From [Mycobacterium] crassicus (GTDB taxonomy: Bacteria > Actinomycetota > Actinomycetes > Mycobacteriales > Mycobacteriaceae): a DNA stretch of 64,000 nt. The notes beneath the pieces are model-generated. The model was given only the letters and a program-made list of their open reading frames with translations, did no database searches and was not told where the DNA came from. Made by a program: the position numbers and the translations under genes. Shown here one piece after another: positions 35,466 through 45,097 of the stretch. The DNA is taken from positions 186,001-250,000 of the forward strand of contig NZ_CP084029.1 in NCBI RefSeq assembly GCF_020181615.1. Reading direction: 5' to 3'. Positions within the stretch are counted from its first letter, which is position 1, and each line of letters opens with the position of its first letter.

Positions 35466-35501
35466 GCACTGACCGGGCAGGTCCAGGGGAGGATGGTTCA
35501 G

Positions 35502-36164
35502 GTGTCGGAGGAGCGGGAATCGACCGACGAACTCCGGGACGACGCCGACGCGCCGGTGGCCGAGTCGGAGGTCGAGTCGGACGCCGAAACCGTGGCTGAC
35601 TCCGCCGACGAGCCCGACGCCGTGACTGATGAGCCCGATGCGGAATCCGACGAATCACCGTCTGAACCAGCGGCCGTGGAGGCGGCGCCGGCGCGCCCGC
35701 TGGGGCAGTGGATCGCCGCGGCGGTGTTGGCGCTGGGACTGATCGGCGCCGCCGCCGAGGGCTGGCTGCTGTATGCCCACCACCAGCGTGCGGTGGCCGC
35801 AGCCCAAGCGCTCGACGCCGCCGAGAAGTACACCATCGTGTTGACCAGTGTCGACCCGGCTTCGGTCGACAAGAACTTCGCCGAGGTCCTCGACGGCGCC
35901 ACCGGGGAGTTCAAGGACATGTACTCGGCGTCGGCCGAGCACCTCCGCCAACTGCTGATCGAGAACAAGGCGAACGCGCACGGCACCGTGGTCGATGCGG
36001 CGGTCAAATCCGCCACCAAGAACAAGGTCGACGTGCTCCTGTTCGTCGATCAGGCGGTGAGCAACAAGGCCGCGCCGCAGCCGAAGATCGACCGCAGTCG
36101 CATTGTGATGACGATGGAGAAGGTGAACGGGCGCTGGATGGCCGCCAAGGTCGACATGCCCTAG
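35502..36164 (+). CDS. Mce-associated membrane protein flanking the second mce operon
   Basis: A 220-residue protein: very acidic N-terminus (about 60 residues, many Asp/Glu/Ser), one membrane helix (WIAAAVLALGLIGAAAEGWLL), and a periplasmic domain with VLDGATGEFKDMYSASAEHLRQ and IDRSRIVMTMEKVNGRWMAAKVDMP. This closely matches the protein at 24653-25252. The GTG at 35502 is chosen because AGGGGAGG (35485-35492) is 9 bp away; the ATG at 35493 abuts that Shine-Dalgarno directly. Predicted role: stabiliser of a Mce complex, likely the adjacent one. Confidence 0.82.
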   Translation: MSEERESTDELRDDADAPVAESEVESDAETVADSADEPDAVTDEPDAESDESPSEPAAVEAAPARPLGQWIAAAVLALGLIGAAAEGWLLYAHHQRAVAAAQALDAAEKYTIVLTSVDPASVDKNFAEVLDGATGEFKDMYSASAEHLRQLLIENKANAHGTVVDAAVKSATKNKVDVLLFVDQAVSNKAAPQPKIDRSRIVMTMEKVNGRWMAAKVDMP

Positions 36165-36165
36165 T

Positions 36166-36214
36166 TGATGGCGGCGGCGCGCTGCGCCCGGCTCCGCCGC
36201 GCTTGCGACCGCCG
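36166..36214. repeat. GC-rich intergenic repeat between convergent genes
   Basis: The 50-bp spacer between two convergent stops is, on the minus strand, very like the block at 8328-8428 (TCGCAAGCGCGGCGGAGCC, then GGGCGC, then GCCATC). It contains potential stem sequences (GGCGG...CCGCC) and both flanks read CTAGTTGA. It probably represents a dispersed repeat that may double as a terminator. Confidence 0.5.
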
Positions 36215-37303
36215 CTAGTTGAACGCCAGCCAGCTGGGCAGCGCGCGCTCGTGGGCGTCGCACAGCACCTGCGCGGTGTCACAGGATCCGCGCGGCACGC
36301 CCGCGCCGGTCCACATGCCGCCGGCGTCGCGGCGCAGCACCACCGCCGACGACGAGCCGCCGTCGAGCAGGACGGCGTGGTCGCTGCCCAGGCCGCGGAA
36401 CAGATCCTGCATGTTGTCGGGTGTGTAGTGGCCGCCCTGGAAGATGTACATCTCGTCCTTGGCCCGCGAATAACCCAGGGCGGTGCGGGCCGCGCTCGGC
36501 CCGCCGTCGTTGAGTTGTCCGGTGACGCCCGGGGCCAGCAATCCCAGTCCGCTCACCGCGACGAACCGGTCCCCGCGTTCCACCAGGCCGGTGACCGTCG
36601 GCCCGGCCGCGTCGTAGTCCCCGCCGTCGCGGCCGCCGCGCGGCCACAGCACATATGGTGCGCCCCGGGTCGGCAGGATCATCGTGGTCAGCGTCGACCA
36701 GTGCTCGTTGCCGCCGGACAGTCCCTGCTTGCCGGCGTAGGGGATGGTGCCGGTGACCGCGACGTTGGCCCGGCCGTTGCCGCGGGTGTTGTCGACGTAG
36801 GTGCCCAGCGGGGAACTGCAGTTGGTGGTCCGCCAGGATCCGCCCCGCTGGCCGCGGATGTCGAAGAAGTTGGCGTTGATCGCCACCGTCGGTCGGCCCA
36901 GCACCTGCCAGGCCTGCAGCGGGGTGTAGAGCTCGGAGGCCTGCATCAGCCCCTCGCTGGTGCGGGCCCGCGGATTACGTTCGCAGCGGCCCTGAGAACC
37001 GCTGTGGGTGTCGACCAGCAGGTGCGGCTCGATGCGCTGCGAAGCCGACTTGAGGACCACCAGGTGCCCGCCGCCGGCCATCTCATACCAGTTGCCGGCC
37101 GCGTTGAGCATCGGCGCGGGATGCCCGCCGCCGAAGTTGTACACCAGGTAGGAGCCCGGGGTGCGGGCGATCGCGGCGGCCAACTGGTCTTGGGCGGCGG
37201 CACGTGCGGTCGGCTGGCCGGGACCGATCGCGGGGGCCGCGCAGAGCAGGACCGCGGCGCAACCGGCCGCCAGCCGGCGCGCGAAAGCCACGGGAGTCGA
37301 CAC
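36215..37303 (-). CDS. Secreted phosphodiester glycosidase (NAGPA-domain) protein
   Basis: A 362-residue exported protein: signal peptide with ARRLAAGCAAVLLCAAPAIG (about residues 8-28), then a region ending in a NAGPA/DUF2233-like domain. Visible features are VAINANFFDIRGQRGGSW, GPSAARTALGYSRAKDEMYIFQGG and HAVLLDGGSSSAVVLRR. Family members remove covering GlcNAc from phosphodiesters or act on envelope sugars; the substrate here is unknown. The GTG at 37303 with AAGGGA 8-9 bp upstream is chosen over upstream in-frame starts that would displace the signal peptide by 71 residues. Confidence 0.78.
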   Translation of the reverse strand: MSTPVAFARRLAAGCAAVLLCAAPAIGPGQPTARAAAQDQLAAAIARTPGSYLVYNFGGGHPAPMLNAAGNWYEMAGGGHLVVLKSASQRIEPHLLVDTHSGSQGRCERNPRARTSEGLMQASELYTPLQAWQVLGRPTVAINANFFDIRGQRGGSWRTTNCSSPLGTYVDNTRGNGRANVAVTGTIPYAGKQGLSGGNEHWSTLTTMILPTRGAPYVLWPRGGRDGGDYDAAGPTVTGLVERGDRFVAVSGLGLLAPGVTGQLNDGGPSAARTALGYSRAKDEMYIFQGGHYTPDNMQDLFRGLGSDHAVLLDGGSSSAVVLRRDAGGMWTGAGVPRGSCDTAQVLCDAHERALPSWLAFN

Positions 37304-37341
37304 TGTTTGTCCCTTCGGCTCCGGACTGGGGGAGACACCAA

Positions 37342-37363
37342 ATTCCCACGGTATTCCCACGGT
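37342..37363. repeat. Tandem 11-bp repeat in the leader of the NAGPA-like gene
   Basis: ATTCCCACGGT occurs twice in direct tandem (37342-37352, 37353-37363), 39-60 bp upstream of the minus-strand start at 37303. On the transcribed strand it reads ACCGTGGGAAT twice. It may be a regulator site or leader element. Confidence 0.5.
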
Positions 37364-37412
37364 AGCCACAGAAACCACAGGAGCAACAGGTGTGATCGGA
37401 CTGTGCCGTGTC

Positions 37413-37443
37413 GGTGGCGGATCGGTTATCTGGTGGCGGATCG
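37413..37443. repeat. Direct repeat GGTGGCGGATCG x2 in the pirin/NAGPA intergenic region
   Basis: The 12-mer occurs at 37413-37424 and 37432-37443, a 19-bp centre-to-centre spacing close to two helical turns. It lies 110-140 bp upstream of the NAGPA-like gene. Candidate binding sites for a dimeric regulator. Confidence 0.4.
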
Positions 37444-37512
37444 CGCGGCTCCAGCGGGAGACACCCGACGGTGCACCGGCGGGTTGCGTCGTGAGATTCC
37501 CACTAGCGCTCG

Positions 37513-38235
37513 TCAACCGCCGAGTCGGGTGTGCATCTCCCAGATCAGCACCTCCGACGGCCCGGACGCGGTGACCCGCTGACCGCCGCCGCCGGTGAAG
37601 CGGACCGCGTCACCGGTGTTCAACGCGCCGCCGCCCTCCAGGTCGACGTGGCCGACCGCGACGAACAGATGCACATACGCCGCGTCGGGTAACTCGATGC
37701 GGTCGTCGGCCTGCAGTCGGGCGGCGTACAGGGTGGCGCCGGAGTTTCCGATGGTGATCGCGGCGTCGGGGTCACTGCCCGAAGCCACGGTGACCAGCGC
37801 GCCGCCGGTCAGCGCGTCGCCGATGTCGTGCTGCTGGTAGCCGGGCGTGCGTCCCGGGGTGTCGGGCGTGATCCACATCTGGATGAAATGCACTGGCTCG
37901 CCGGCAGATTCGTTCTTCTCCGAATGCAGGATTCCGGTGCCGGCGGACATTCGCTGCGCCAGCCCGGGATGGATCACGCCGGCGTTGCCGATCGAATCCC
38001 GATGGCTCAACGCGCCGGACAGCACCCAGGTGACGATTTCGGCGTCGCGGTGCGGGTGAGTATCAAACCCCGAAGCCGGTGCCACGATGTCGTCGTTGTT
38101 GACCAGCAGCAGCCCGTGATGGGTGTTGTCCGGGTCGTAGTAGTCGTTGAACGAGAACGAATGCCGCGAATTGAGCCACGTCGCACAAGTGGCCGCCCGG
38201 TCCGCAGCCCGTCGCACGTCGAGCAAGCCCGCCAT
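37513..38235 (-). CDS. Pirin-family protein (Rv0181c-like)
   Basis: A 240-residue bicupin of the pirin family. The N-terminal pirin motif includes RHSFSFNDYYDPDN, metal ligands in FDTHPHRDAEIVTWVLSG and LSHRD, and the SAGTGILHSE region whose Glu completes the iron site. Bacterial pirins are quercetinase-like or regulatory; the exact role is unknown. The ATG at 38235 is preceded by TAGCCT (38243-38248 on the minus strand) at 7 bp, a leaderless promoter pattern that also supports this start over an in-frame one 15 codons upstream. Confidence 0.87.
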   Translation of the reverse strand: MAGLLDVRRAADRAATCATWLNSRHSFSFNDYYDPDNTHHGLLLVNNDDIVAPASGFDTHPHRDAEIVTWVLSGALSHRDSIGNAGVIHPGLAQRMSAGTGILHSEKNESAGEPVHFIQMWITPDTPGRTPGYQQHDIGDALTGGALVTVASGSDPDAAITIGNSGATLYAARLQADDRIELPDAAYVHLFVAVGHVDLEGGGALNTGDAVRFTGGGGQRVTASGPSEVLIWEMHTRLGG

Positions 38236-38309
38236 GCCTCCAAGGCTAACGCGCAACCTGGTCGATGCCGGTAGTCTCACGGCAACCGCCGAGGTGATAC
38301 GGAGGCAGC

Positions 38310-40223
38310 GTGAGTCGCCCGACCCTGCACCATCTGCAGCTGGGCGACCTCATCGCGCACGCCGGCGGGGATCCGTGGGCGGTCGACGACAGCCTGCAGT
38401 CGGGCAGTCCGACCCAGATCAACTTCCTGGCTCAGGCGTTTCATCAGGCCGCCGGCTCGGCCACCTCGGCCGAGGAAACCTTCCAAACCGCCCAGCAGCA
38501 CTTCCAGCAGTACAACCGCGAGAACGGCGAGCAGCCGATCAACAACGGCGCCGAGGTGCAACGGGTCAAAGACGGCCTGCACGCCACCAATGCACAACTC
38601 GGCCAGATCGCCGCCGACCTGGAGACCATCGCCGCCGCCCTGGCCCAGGCCCGCGCCGCCTCGGCCGCCAACATCACCGCGCTCAACGCCAACCTGATCG
38701 TCCTCGACGCCCAGATCGGCGTCTACCTCAGCCAAACCGGCCAGGGCCAGAACCACGACGCCGACATTCAACAGGCCCGCCGATTGGCCACCGACGACAC
38801 CGCGACCGCCCTGCACAACGCCACGCTCATCCGCAATACCTACTCCAAGACGCTGCAGCAGGCGCTGACCAACCTGCGGGTCAAGGACGGCTACGACCCG
38901 GACATCCAGGTGCGCAAGTTCGACGCCGACGCGCCGACGCCGCCACCGGGGCCCGTGCCCGATGACCCGAAGGAGTTCAACGACTTCTGGAACAGCCTGA
39001 CCCCCGGGCAGAAGGAGTGGCTCTACACCTCCGACCACAGCATCGGCAACCACCCGGGCATGCCCTGCGATCCACCGGACCACCTGGGCTATGACCACTA
39101 CAACAAGCTGCATCTCGCCGACGAACTGGGCAGTGCACAGGCCGCCGCCGCGCAGGCCGATGCGCTGCGCGACCAGCACCCCGACTGGGCGGCCGGCGAG
39201 AACATCCCGCGGCCTAACGAGCCGGGCGCGATCTTCGACGACCGGGTCGCCTACGAGAACTGGCAACGCCGTTACGACGACGCCCGCGAGGGCGCTCGGT
39301 ACCTACCGGACCTGCAGGCCGTCGACACGGTGCTTCGGGCCAGTCCGAATCGCAAACTGATGCTGCTGGACACCCAGAGCGGCACGCAGGCCCGCGCCGC
39401 AATCGCGGTCGGTGATCCGGACAAGGCCACCCATGTGTCGGTCACCACGCCCGGGCTCAACACCACGGTGCACGGCGGTATCGAAAGCATGGCCGAAGAA
39501 GCGACCAACGTCAGACGGGAGGCGTTGCGGCAACTGCGATTCGAGCCGGGACACGAGAACGACTCCGTCTCGACGATCGCGTGGATCGGTTACGACCCGC
39601 CGCAGGTGCCCGGTTTCGACGACAAGACCGCATCCCTGGCCGGGATCTGGGGAGTCACCCACGATGACCTCGCCAGAGCCGGCGCGCATGATCTGGCCCG
39701 CTTCTACGACGGCATCCAGGCCTCCCACCTCGGCGGCCCGGCGGACCTGACCGCGATCGGGCATTCCTACGGATCACTGACCACCGGACTGGCCCTGCAG
39801 GAACCCGGCGATCACGGGGTCGCCCGGGCACTGTTCTACGGATCTCCCGGAATCGAGGCGTCCACACCCCAGGACCTGCACCTGCAGCCCGGGCAGGTGT
39901 TCGCCATGGAAGCTCCGGACGACCCCATTCAGTGGGTCTATGACGCCCGATCGATCGGCCAGGGCGTTCCCATTCTCGGTACTTACCTCAACAACGAGTT
40001 CGGTGACTTCGGCCCGAATCCGGCCACCAACCCCGACTTCACCCACCTGGCCACGGGCGTTGCGACGGTGCCCGACGGCCACGGTGGCACGATCACCCTG
40101 CAGGAAGCGCACGGGCACAGCGACTACCCCCGCTTCCCCGATGGCGGAGGCCTGCGGACGACCAATTTCAACATCGCCGCCGTTCTGGCCGGCCTCGGAA
40201 GCAGGGCGGTTGTAGGACGATGA
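38310..40223 (+). CDS. Large alpha/beta hydrolase, DUF1023 type, with N-terminal helical domain
   Basis: A 637-residue protein. Residues about 1-210 are helical and rich in Gln/Ala, with heptad-like stretches (FQTAQQHFQQYNREN; LETIAAALAQARAAS) resembling the WXG/EspX-like helical domains of ESX-linked proteins. A linker follows, then a DUF1023 alpha/beta-hydrolase domain (about 340-637) with the nucleophile elbow GHSYGS (Ser near 486) and FYGSPG. There is no signal peptide. GTG start with GGAGG at 38301-38305. It is followed with a 4-bp overlap by an LppA-like lipoprotein. From memory, the pairing recurs in M. tuberculosis (Rv2797c-lppV, Rv2542-lppA, Rv0963c-lprP). Function is unknown. Confidence 0.8.
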   Translation: MSRPTLHHLQLGDLIAHAGGDPWAVDDSLQSGSPTQINFLAQAFHQAAGSATSAEETFQTAQQHFQQYNRENGEQPINNGAEVQRVKDGLHATNAQLGQIAADLETIAAALAQARAASAANITALNANLIVLDAQIGVYLSQTGQGQNHDADIQQARRLATDDTATALHNATLIRNTYSKTLQQALTNLRVKDGYDPDIQVRKFDADAPTPPPGPVPDDPKEFNDFWNSLTPGQKEWLYTSDHSIGNHPGMPCDPPDHLGYDHYNKLHLADELGSAQAAAAQADALRDQHPDWAAGENIPRPNEPGAIFDDRVAYENWQRRYDDAREGARYLPDLQAVDTVLRASPNRKLMLLDTQSGTQARAAIAVGDPDKATHVSVTTPGLNTTVHGGIESMAEEATNVRREALRQLRFEPGHENDSVSTIAWIGYDPPQVPGFDDKTASLAGIWGVTHDDLARAGAHDLARFYDGIQASHLGGPADLTAIGHSYGSLTTGLALQEPGDHGVARALFYGSPGIEASTPQDLHLQPGQVFAMEAPDDPIQWVYDARSIGQGVPILGTYLNNEFGDFGPNPATNPDFTHLATGVATVPDGHGGTITLQEAHGHSDYPRFPDGGGLRTTNFNIAAVLAGLGSRAVVGR

Positions 40224-40786
40224 CGAATCAGACCGCAACCGCCTCGATGCTGCGACTATGCGGACGCTTGTCCGCTGCCCTGGCCGTAACCGCACTCACC
40301 GCAGGATGTCACATGACGCAACCTTATGAACCCACCCCGCCCAGTGTCGCCGCCGAGGCCTTGGCCGTTCTCAAGTCGTTGCCGTCGATTGAGGACACGC
40401 AAACTCAGGTGGCCGCCGCGATGAATGAAATAACAGACGCCGCAAAACAACTCATCCCGTCCATTGTCTTCGAGACGCTGGACGAGGGAGATGGCGGAAA
40501 TTGCGAGCGGCCATACGAGCAGACCGACGGTAAACGGTACTTCCTGCCGGACGCGGTCGCCCGCGACGTCGCGGTGCCGGAGGGAGTCTGGCAGAAGCTC
40601 CAGCAGGCTGCCACGGAGGCGGCCTCGAAGCTGGATGCCACCGAGGTTCAGGTCATGAAGGACCAGCCGGGCGACCACGATATCGGCTTCTACGGTCCCA
40701 CCGGCCTTTTCATCAAGGTCGGCTACCGCGGCAACCTGGTGGTATCGGGTTATACCGGCTGCCGGCTCCCGCGCGACGCGAAGTAG
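40220..40786 (+). CDS. LppA/LppV-like lipoprotein
   Basis: A 188-residue lipoprotein: signal peptide with hydrophobic LSAALAVTALTAGC and lipobox TAGC (Cys near residue 30). The mature part has a Cys pair (GNCERPY and TGCRLP) and GFYGPTGLFIKVGYRGNLVVSGYTGC, which I recognise as the LppA-type family. The ATG overlaps the hydrolase stop (ATGA), so the two are made together. It would sit on the outer face of the inner membrane. A protective (immunity-like) or chaperone role for the upstream hydrolase is possible, but this is inference. Confidence 0.75.
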   Translation: MTNQTATASMLRLCGRLSAALAVTALTAGCHMTQPYEPTPPSVAAEALAVLKSLPSIEDTQTQVAAAMNEITDAAKQLIPSIVFETLDEGDGGNCERPYEQTDGKRYFLPDAVARDVAVPEGVWQKLQQAATEAASKLDATEVQVMKDQPGDHDIGFYGPTGLFIKVGYRGNLVVSGYTGCRLPRDAK

Positions 40787-40790
40787 CCGC

Positions 40791-41915
40791 CTACCAGTCC
40801 GATTCGTCGAAGGTGATGACGCCGCGGATGTTCTTGCCGTCGATCATGTCCTGATAGCCCTGGTTGATGTCTTCGAGCTTGTAAGTCGTGGTGATCATCT
40901 CGTCGAGCTTGAGCAGCCCGGACTTGTACAGGCCCACCAGCTTGGGCGTCTCGATGTGCGAGCTGCCGCCGCCGAAGATGTTGCCCTTCAACGTCTTCTG
41001 CAACATGGTGAACAAGAACAGGTTCAGCTTCACGTCCGCGTCGACCATCGAGCCCATGCCGGTGACGACGCAGGTCCCGGTCTTGGCGGTCAGGATCATC
41101 GCCTCTTCGATGTACTCGCCCTTCATCTCACCGACAGCGATGATCACCTTGTCGGCCATCAGGCCCCAGGTCTCCTCCATGACCGGCATGATCGCCTCGG
41201 CCATCGACGGGTAGACGTGGGTGGCGCCGAACTTGACAGCCGCCTCGCGCTTGAAGGGCACCGGGTCGATCGCGATGACGCGGCGCGCGCCGGAGAGCAC
41301 CGCGCCCTGCAGGGCGCTCATGCCGATACCGCCGACACCGACAATGATCACGGTCTCGCCGGGCTTGACCTCGGCGACGTTGGTGGCCGAACCGAACCCG
41401 GTCGGCACCGCGCAGCCCATGATCGCCGCCGTCTCGAGCGGCACGTCCTTGTCGATCTTGACCACGGAGTCCTGGTGCACGGTCATGTAGGGCGCGAACG
41501 TGCCGAGCAGGTTCATCGCCGAGACCTCGTGCGAACCGGCGTGGATCCGGTTGGTGCCGTCGGCGATGGCCTTGCCGCCCAGCAGCACCGCCCCGCGGTC
41601 ACACAGCGAGCGGAAACCCTTCATACACGGCGGACAGTTGCCGCAGGCCGGGATGAAGGCCATCACGACGTGGTCGCCCTCTTCCAGGCCGGTGACGCCC
41701 TTGCCGACCTTGGTGATGACGCCGGCGCCCTCGTGGCCGCCGAGCGCCGGAAGGCCCATCGGGGTGGCTCCGGTGGTCAGGTGGTAGTCGGAGTGGCACA
41801 TCCCCGCGGCGTGTACCCGGACCTGGACTTCGCCTTCAACCGGGTCGCCCAACTCGATCTCGTCGACCCGCCACGGCGAGTTCAGCTCCCACAACAATGC
41901 GCCCTTGGTCTTCAT
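40791..41915 (-). CDS. NDMA-dependent-type alcohol dehydrogenase
   Basis: A 374-residue MDR dehydrogenase closely resembling the actinobacterial NDMA-dependent family (Rv3086/AdhD-like). It has catalytic zinc residues in AGMCHSD and GGHEGAG, the structural-zinc cluster CGNCPPCMKGFRSLC, and the cofactor motif GVGGIG. Family members hold their nicotinamide cofactor tightly and need an alternative electron acceptor in vivo (mycofactocin-linked). Promoter: TATGAT (-10, 41924-41929 on the minus strand) ends 8 bp before the ATG, so the transcript is leaderless or nearly so. A KstR-type palindrome overlaps that -10. Confidence 0.87.
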   Translation of the reverse strand: MKTKGALLWELNSPWRVDEIELGDPVEGEVQVRVHAAGMCHSDYHLTTGATPMGLPALGGHEGAGVITKVGKGVTGLEEGDHVVMAFIPACGNCPPCMKGFRSLCDRGAVLLGGKAIADGTNRIHAGSHEVSAMNLLGTFAPYMTVHQDSVVKIDKDVPLETAAIMGCAVPTGFGSATNVAEVKPGETVIIVGVGGIGMSALQGAVLSGARRVIAIDPVPFKREAAVKFGATHVYPSMAEAIMPVMEETWGLMADKVIIAVGEMKGEYIEEAMILTAKTGTCVVTGMGSMVDADVKLNLFLFTMLQKTLKGNIFGGGSSHIETPKLVGLYKSGLLKLDEMITTTYKLEDINQGYQDMIDGKNIRGVITFDESDW

Positions 41916-41927
41916 GACCGGCCATCA

Positions 41928-41941
41928 TAGAACACGTTTCA
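41928..41941. promoter_or_regulatory. Candidate KstR operator upstream of the alcohol dehydrogenase
   Basis: TAGAACACGTTTCA matches the published KstR consensus TNNAACNNGTTNNA at every fixed position. It overlaps the predicted -10 element (41924-41929) of the minus-strand dehydrogenase gene, so a bound repressor would block transcription. KstR controls the cholesterol catabolic regulon in mycobacteria. Confidence 0.7.
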
Positions 41942-41983
41942 GAAGCTGCCCCGACGGGTGCTCTTAGCTGGGGGAATACCGTC

Positions 41984-43735
<1,752 letters not shown>

Positions 43736-43780
43736 GTCGCGGTCGGCGTGCCGTCGGCCGGTTCGGTTAGCGTGGCCGCC

Positions 43781-44533
43781 ATGAGCTCCGACGACAAGAT
43801 GTTGGCGCGCATCGCCGCGCTGCTGCGTCAGGCCGAAGGCACCGACAACGCGCATGAAGCCGACGCGTTCATGGCGGCGGCGCAGCGGCTGGCCACCGCG
43901 ACCTCCATCGACCTGGCGGTGGCCCGCTCGCACTCGGCGAACCGGACGGCGGCGACCGCCCCGGTGCAGCGCACCATCACCATCGGGGAGCCCGGCGCCA
44001 GGGGCCTGCGCACCTATGTGCAGCTGTTCGTGGGCATCGCCGCGGCCAACGATGTGCGCTGCGACGTGGCGTCCAACTCGACGTTCGTCTACGCCTACGG
44101 CTTCGCCGAGGACATCGACGCCACCCACGCCCTGTACGCCGGCCTGGTCGTTCAGATGGTCCGGGCCTCCGATGTCTACATCGCCAGCGGGGCACACCGG
44201 CCCACCCCGACCATCACCGCCCGGCTGAACTTTCACCTGGCGTTCGGCGCGCGGGTCGGCCAGCGGCTGGCCGAGGCCCGCGATGAGACCCGCAAGGATG
44301 CCGAGAAGGACCGCAGTCGGGCGCCGGGCACCGCGATTGCGTTGCGCAACAAAGAGGTCGAACTGCGCGACCACTACCGCAGCGCCTCGCGGGCGCGCGG
44401 CACCTGGCGGGCCACTCGGGCGTCGGCGGGGTATTCGTCGGCGGCGCGGCGGGCCGGGGACCGGGCCGGCCGGCGAGCCCGGCTGGGTGAGAGCACTGAA
44501 ATGTCGGGGGCGCGGTCCGCGCTGGAGCGGTGA
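43781..44533 (+). CDS. DUF2786 protein (Rv0184-like)
   Basis: A 250-residue protein. The first 40 residues (KMLARIAALLRQAEGTDNAHEADAFMAAAQRLA) are the DUF2786 motif. A middle alpha-beta domain follows, and the last 70 residues are Arg/Ala-rich. Function is unknown. The ATG lies 7 bp after TAGCGT (43768-43773), a leaderless pattern. Its stop overlaps the next start (GTGA), so it forms a pair with the metallohydrolase-like gene, as Rv0184-Rv0185. Confidence 0.8.
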   Translation: MSSDDKMLARIAALLRQAEGTDNAHEADAFMAAAQRLATATSIDLAVARSHSANRTAATAPVQRTITIGEPGARGLRTYVQLFVGIAAANDVRCDVASNSTFVYAYGFAEDIDATHALYAGLVVQMVRASDVYIASGAHRPTPTITARLNFHLAFGARVGQRLAEARDETRKDAEKDRSRAPGTAIALRNKEVELRDHYRSASRARGTWRATRASAGYSSAARRAGDRAGRRARLGESTEMSGARSALER

Positions 44534-45054
44534 GTACTGGAACCGTGAGTGACGGCCCCCCTGTGCGCGACACCCAGCGTGCCAAGGTCTATGCCGCGGA
44601 GGTCTTCGTTCGGACATTGTTCGACCGCGCCGCCGAACGCGGCTCGGGTGACGTCGACTTCTTCGGTACCCGGTTGACGCTGCCGCCGGAGGCTCGCTTC
44701 GGCTCGGTGGCGGCGGTACAGCGTTATGTCGACGACGTGCTTTCGTTGCCGTCAGTGCGCGATCGGTGGCCCGACGGTGGTCCGCTGGGCGTGCGCGCAC
44801 GACGCGGTGTCACCGCAGCACATTACGAAAAATTGGGTGAGACAGGGGTTATCGCTGTACCCGATCAACGCAGCGGCGACTGGGCGATGCGGGAACTGGT
44901 GGTGCTGCATGAGATCGCGCATCACCTGTCCGACGCCCGGCCGCCGCACGGCCCGCATTTCGTCGCGACGATGGGCGCGCTGGCCGAGATTGTGATGGGC
45001 CCCGAACTCGGCTACGTGCTGCGGGTGGTGTTCGCCAAGGAGGGTGTCCGGTGA
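44530..45054 (+). CDS. Putative zinc metallohydrolase (Rv0185-like)
   Basis: A 174-residue protein with a zinc metalloprotease motif HEIAHH (near residues 126-131) and a third potential ligand, His, in HGPHFV. The size and motif fit the small mycobacterial metallohydrolase family TIGR04338. No signal peptide, so it acts in the cytoplasm; the substrate is unknown. The GTG overlaps the DUF2786 stop. A 15-bp perfect hairpin begins at its stop codon. Confidence 0.8.
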   Translation: MSTGTVSDGPPVRDTQRAKVYAAEVFVRTLFDRAAERGSGDVDFFGTRLTLPPEARFGSVAAVQRYVDDVLSLPSVRDRWPDGGPLGVRARRGVTAAHYEKLGETGVIAVPDQRSGDWAMRELVVLHEIAHHLSDARPPHGPHFVATMGALAEIVMGPELGYVLRVVFAKEGVR

Positions 45055-45086
45055 CGCACAACGTTCGCGCGGTTGTGCGTCACCGG
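45048..45086. terminator. Bidirectional terminator hairpin between Rv0185-like gene and mymT
   Basis: CCGGTGACGCACAAC (45048-45062) and GTTGTGCGTCACCGG (45072-45086) form a perfect 15-bp stem with a 9-nt loop. It lies across the stop codon of the + strand gene and 12 bp beyond the minus-strand mymT stop. There is no long T tract, as is usual for mycobacterial terminators. Confidence 0.8.
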
Positions 45087-45097
45087 GGTCGGCGTGA

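Noticed and set aside
35708..37582. 624-residue + strand frame
   Set aside because: Runs through the Mce-associated gene in another frame, then antisense to the NAGPA-like gene; no motif and no ribosome-binding site.
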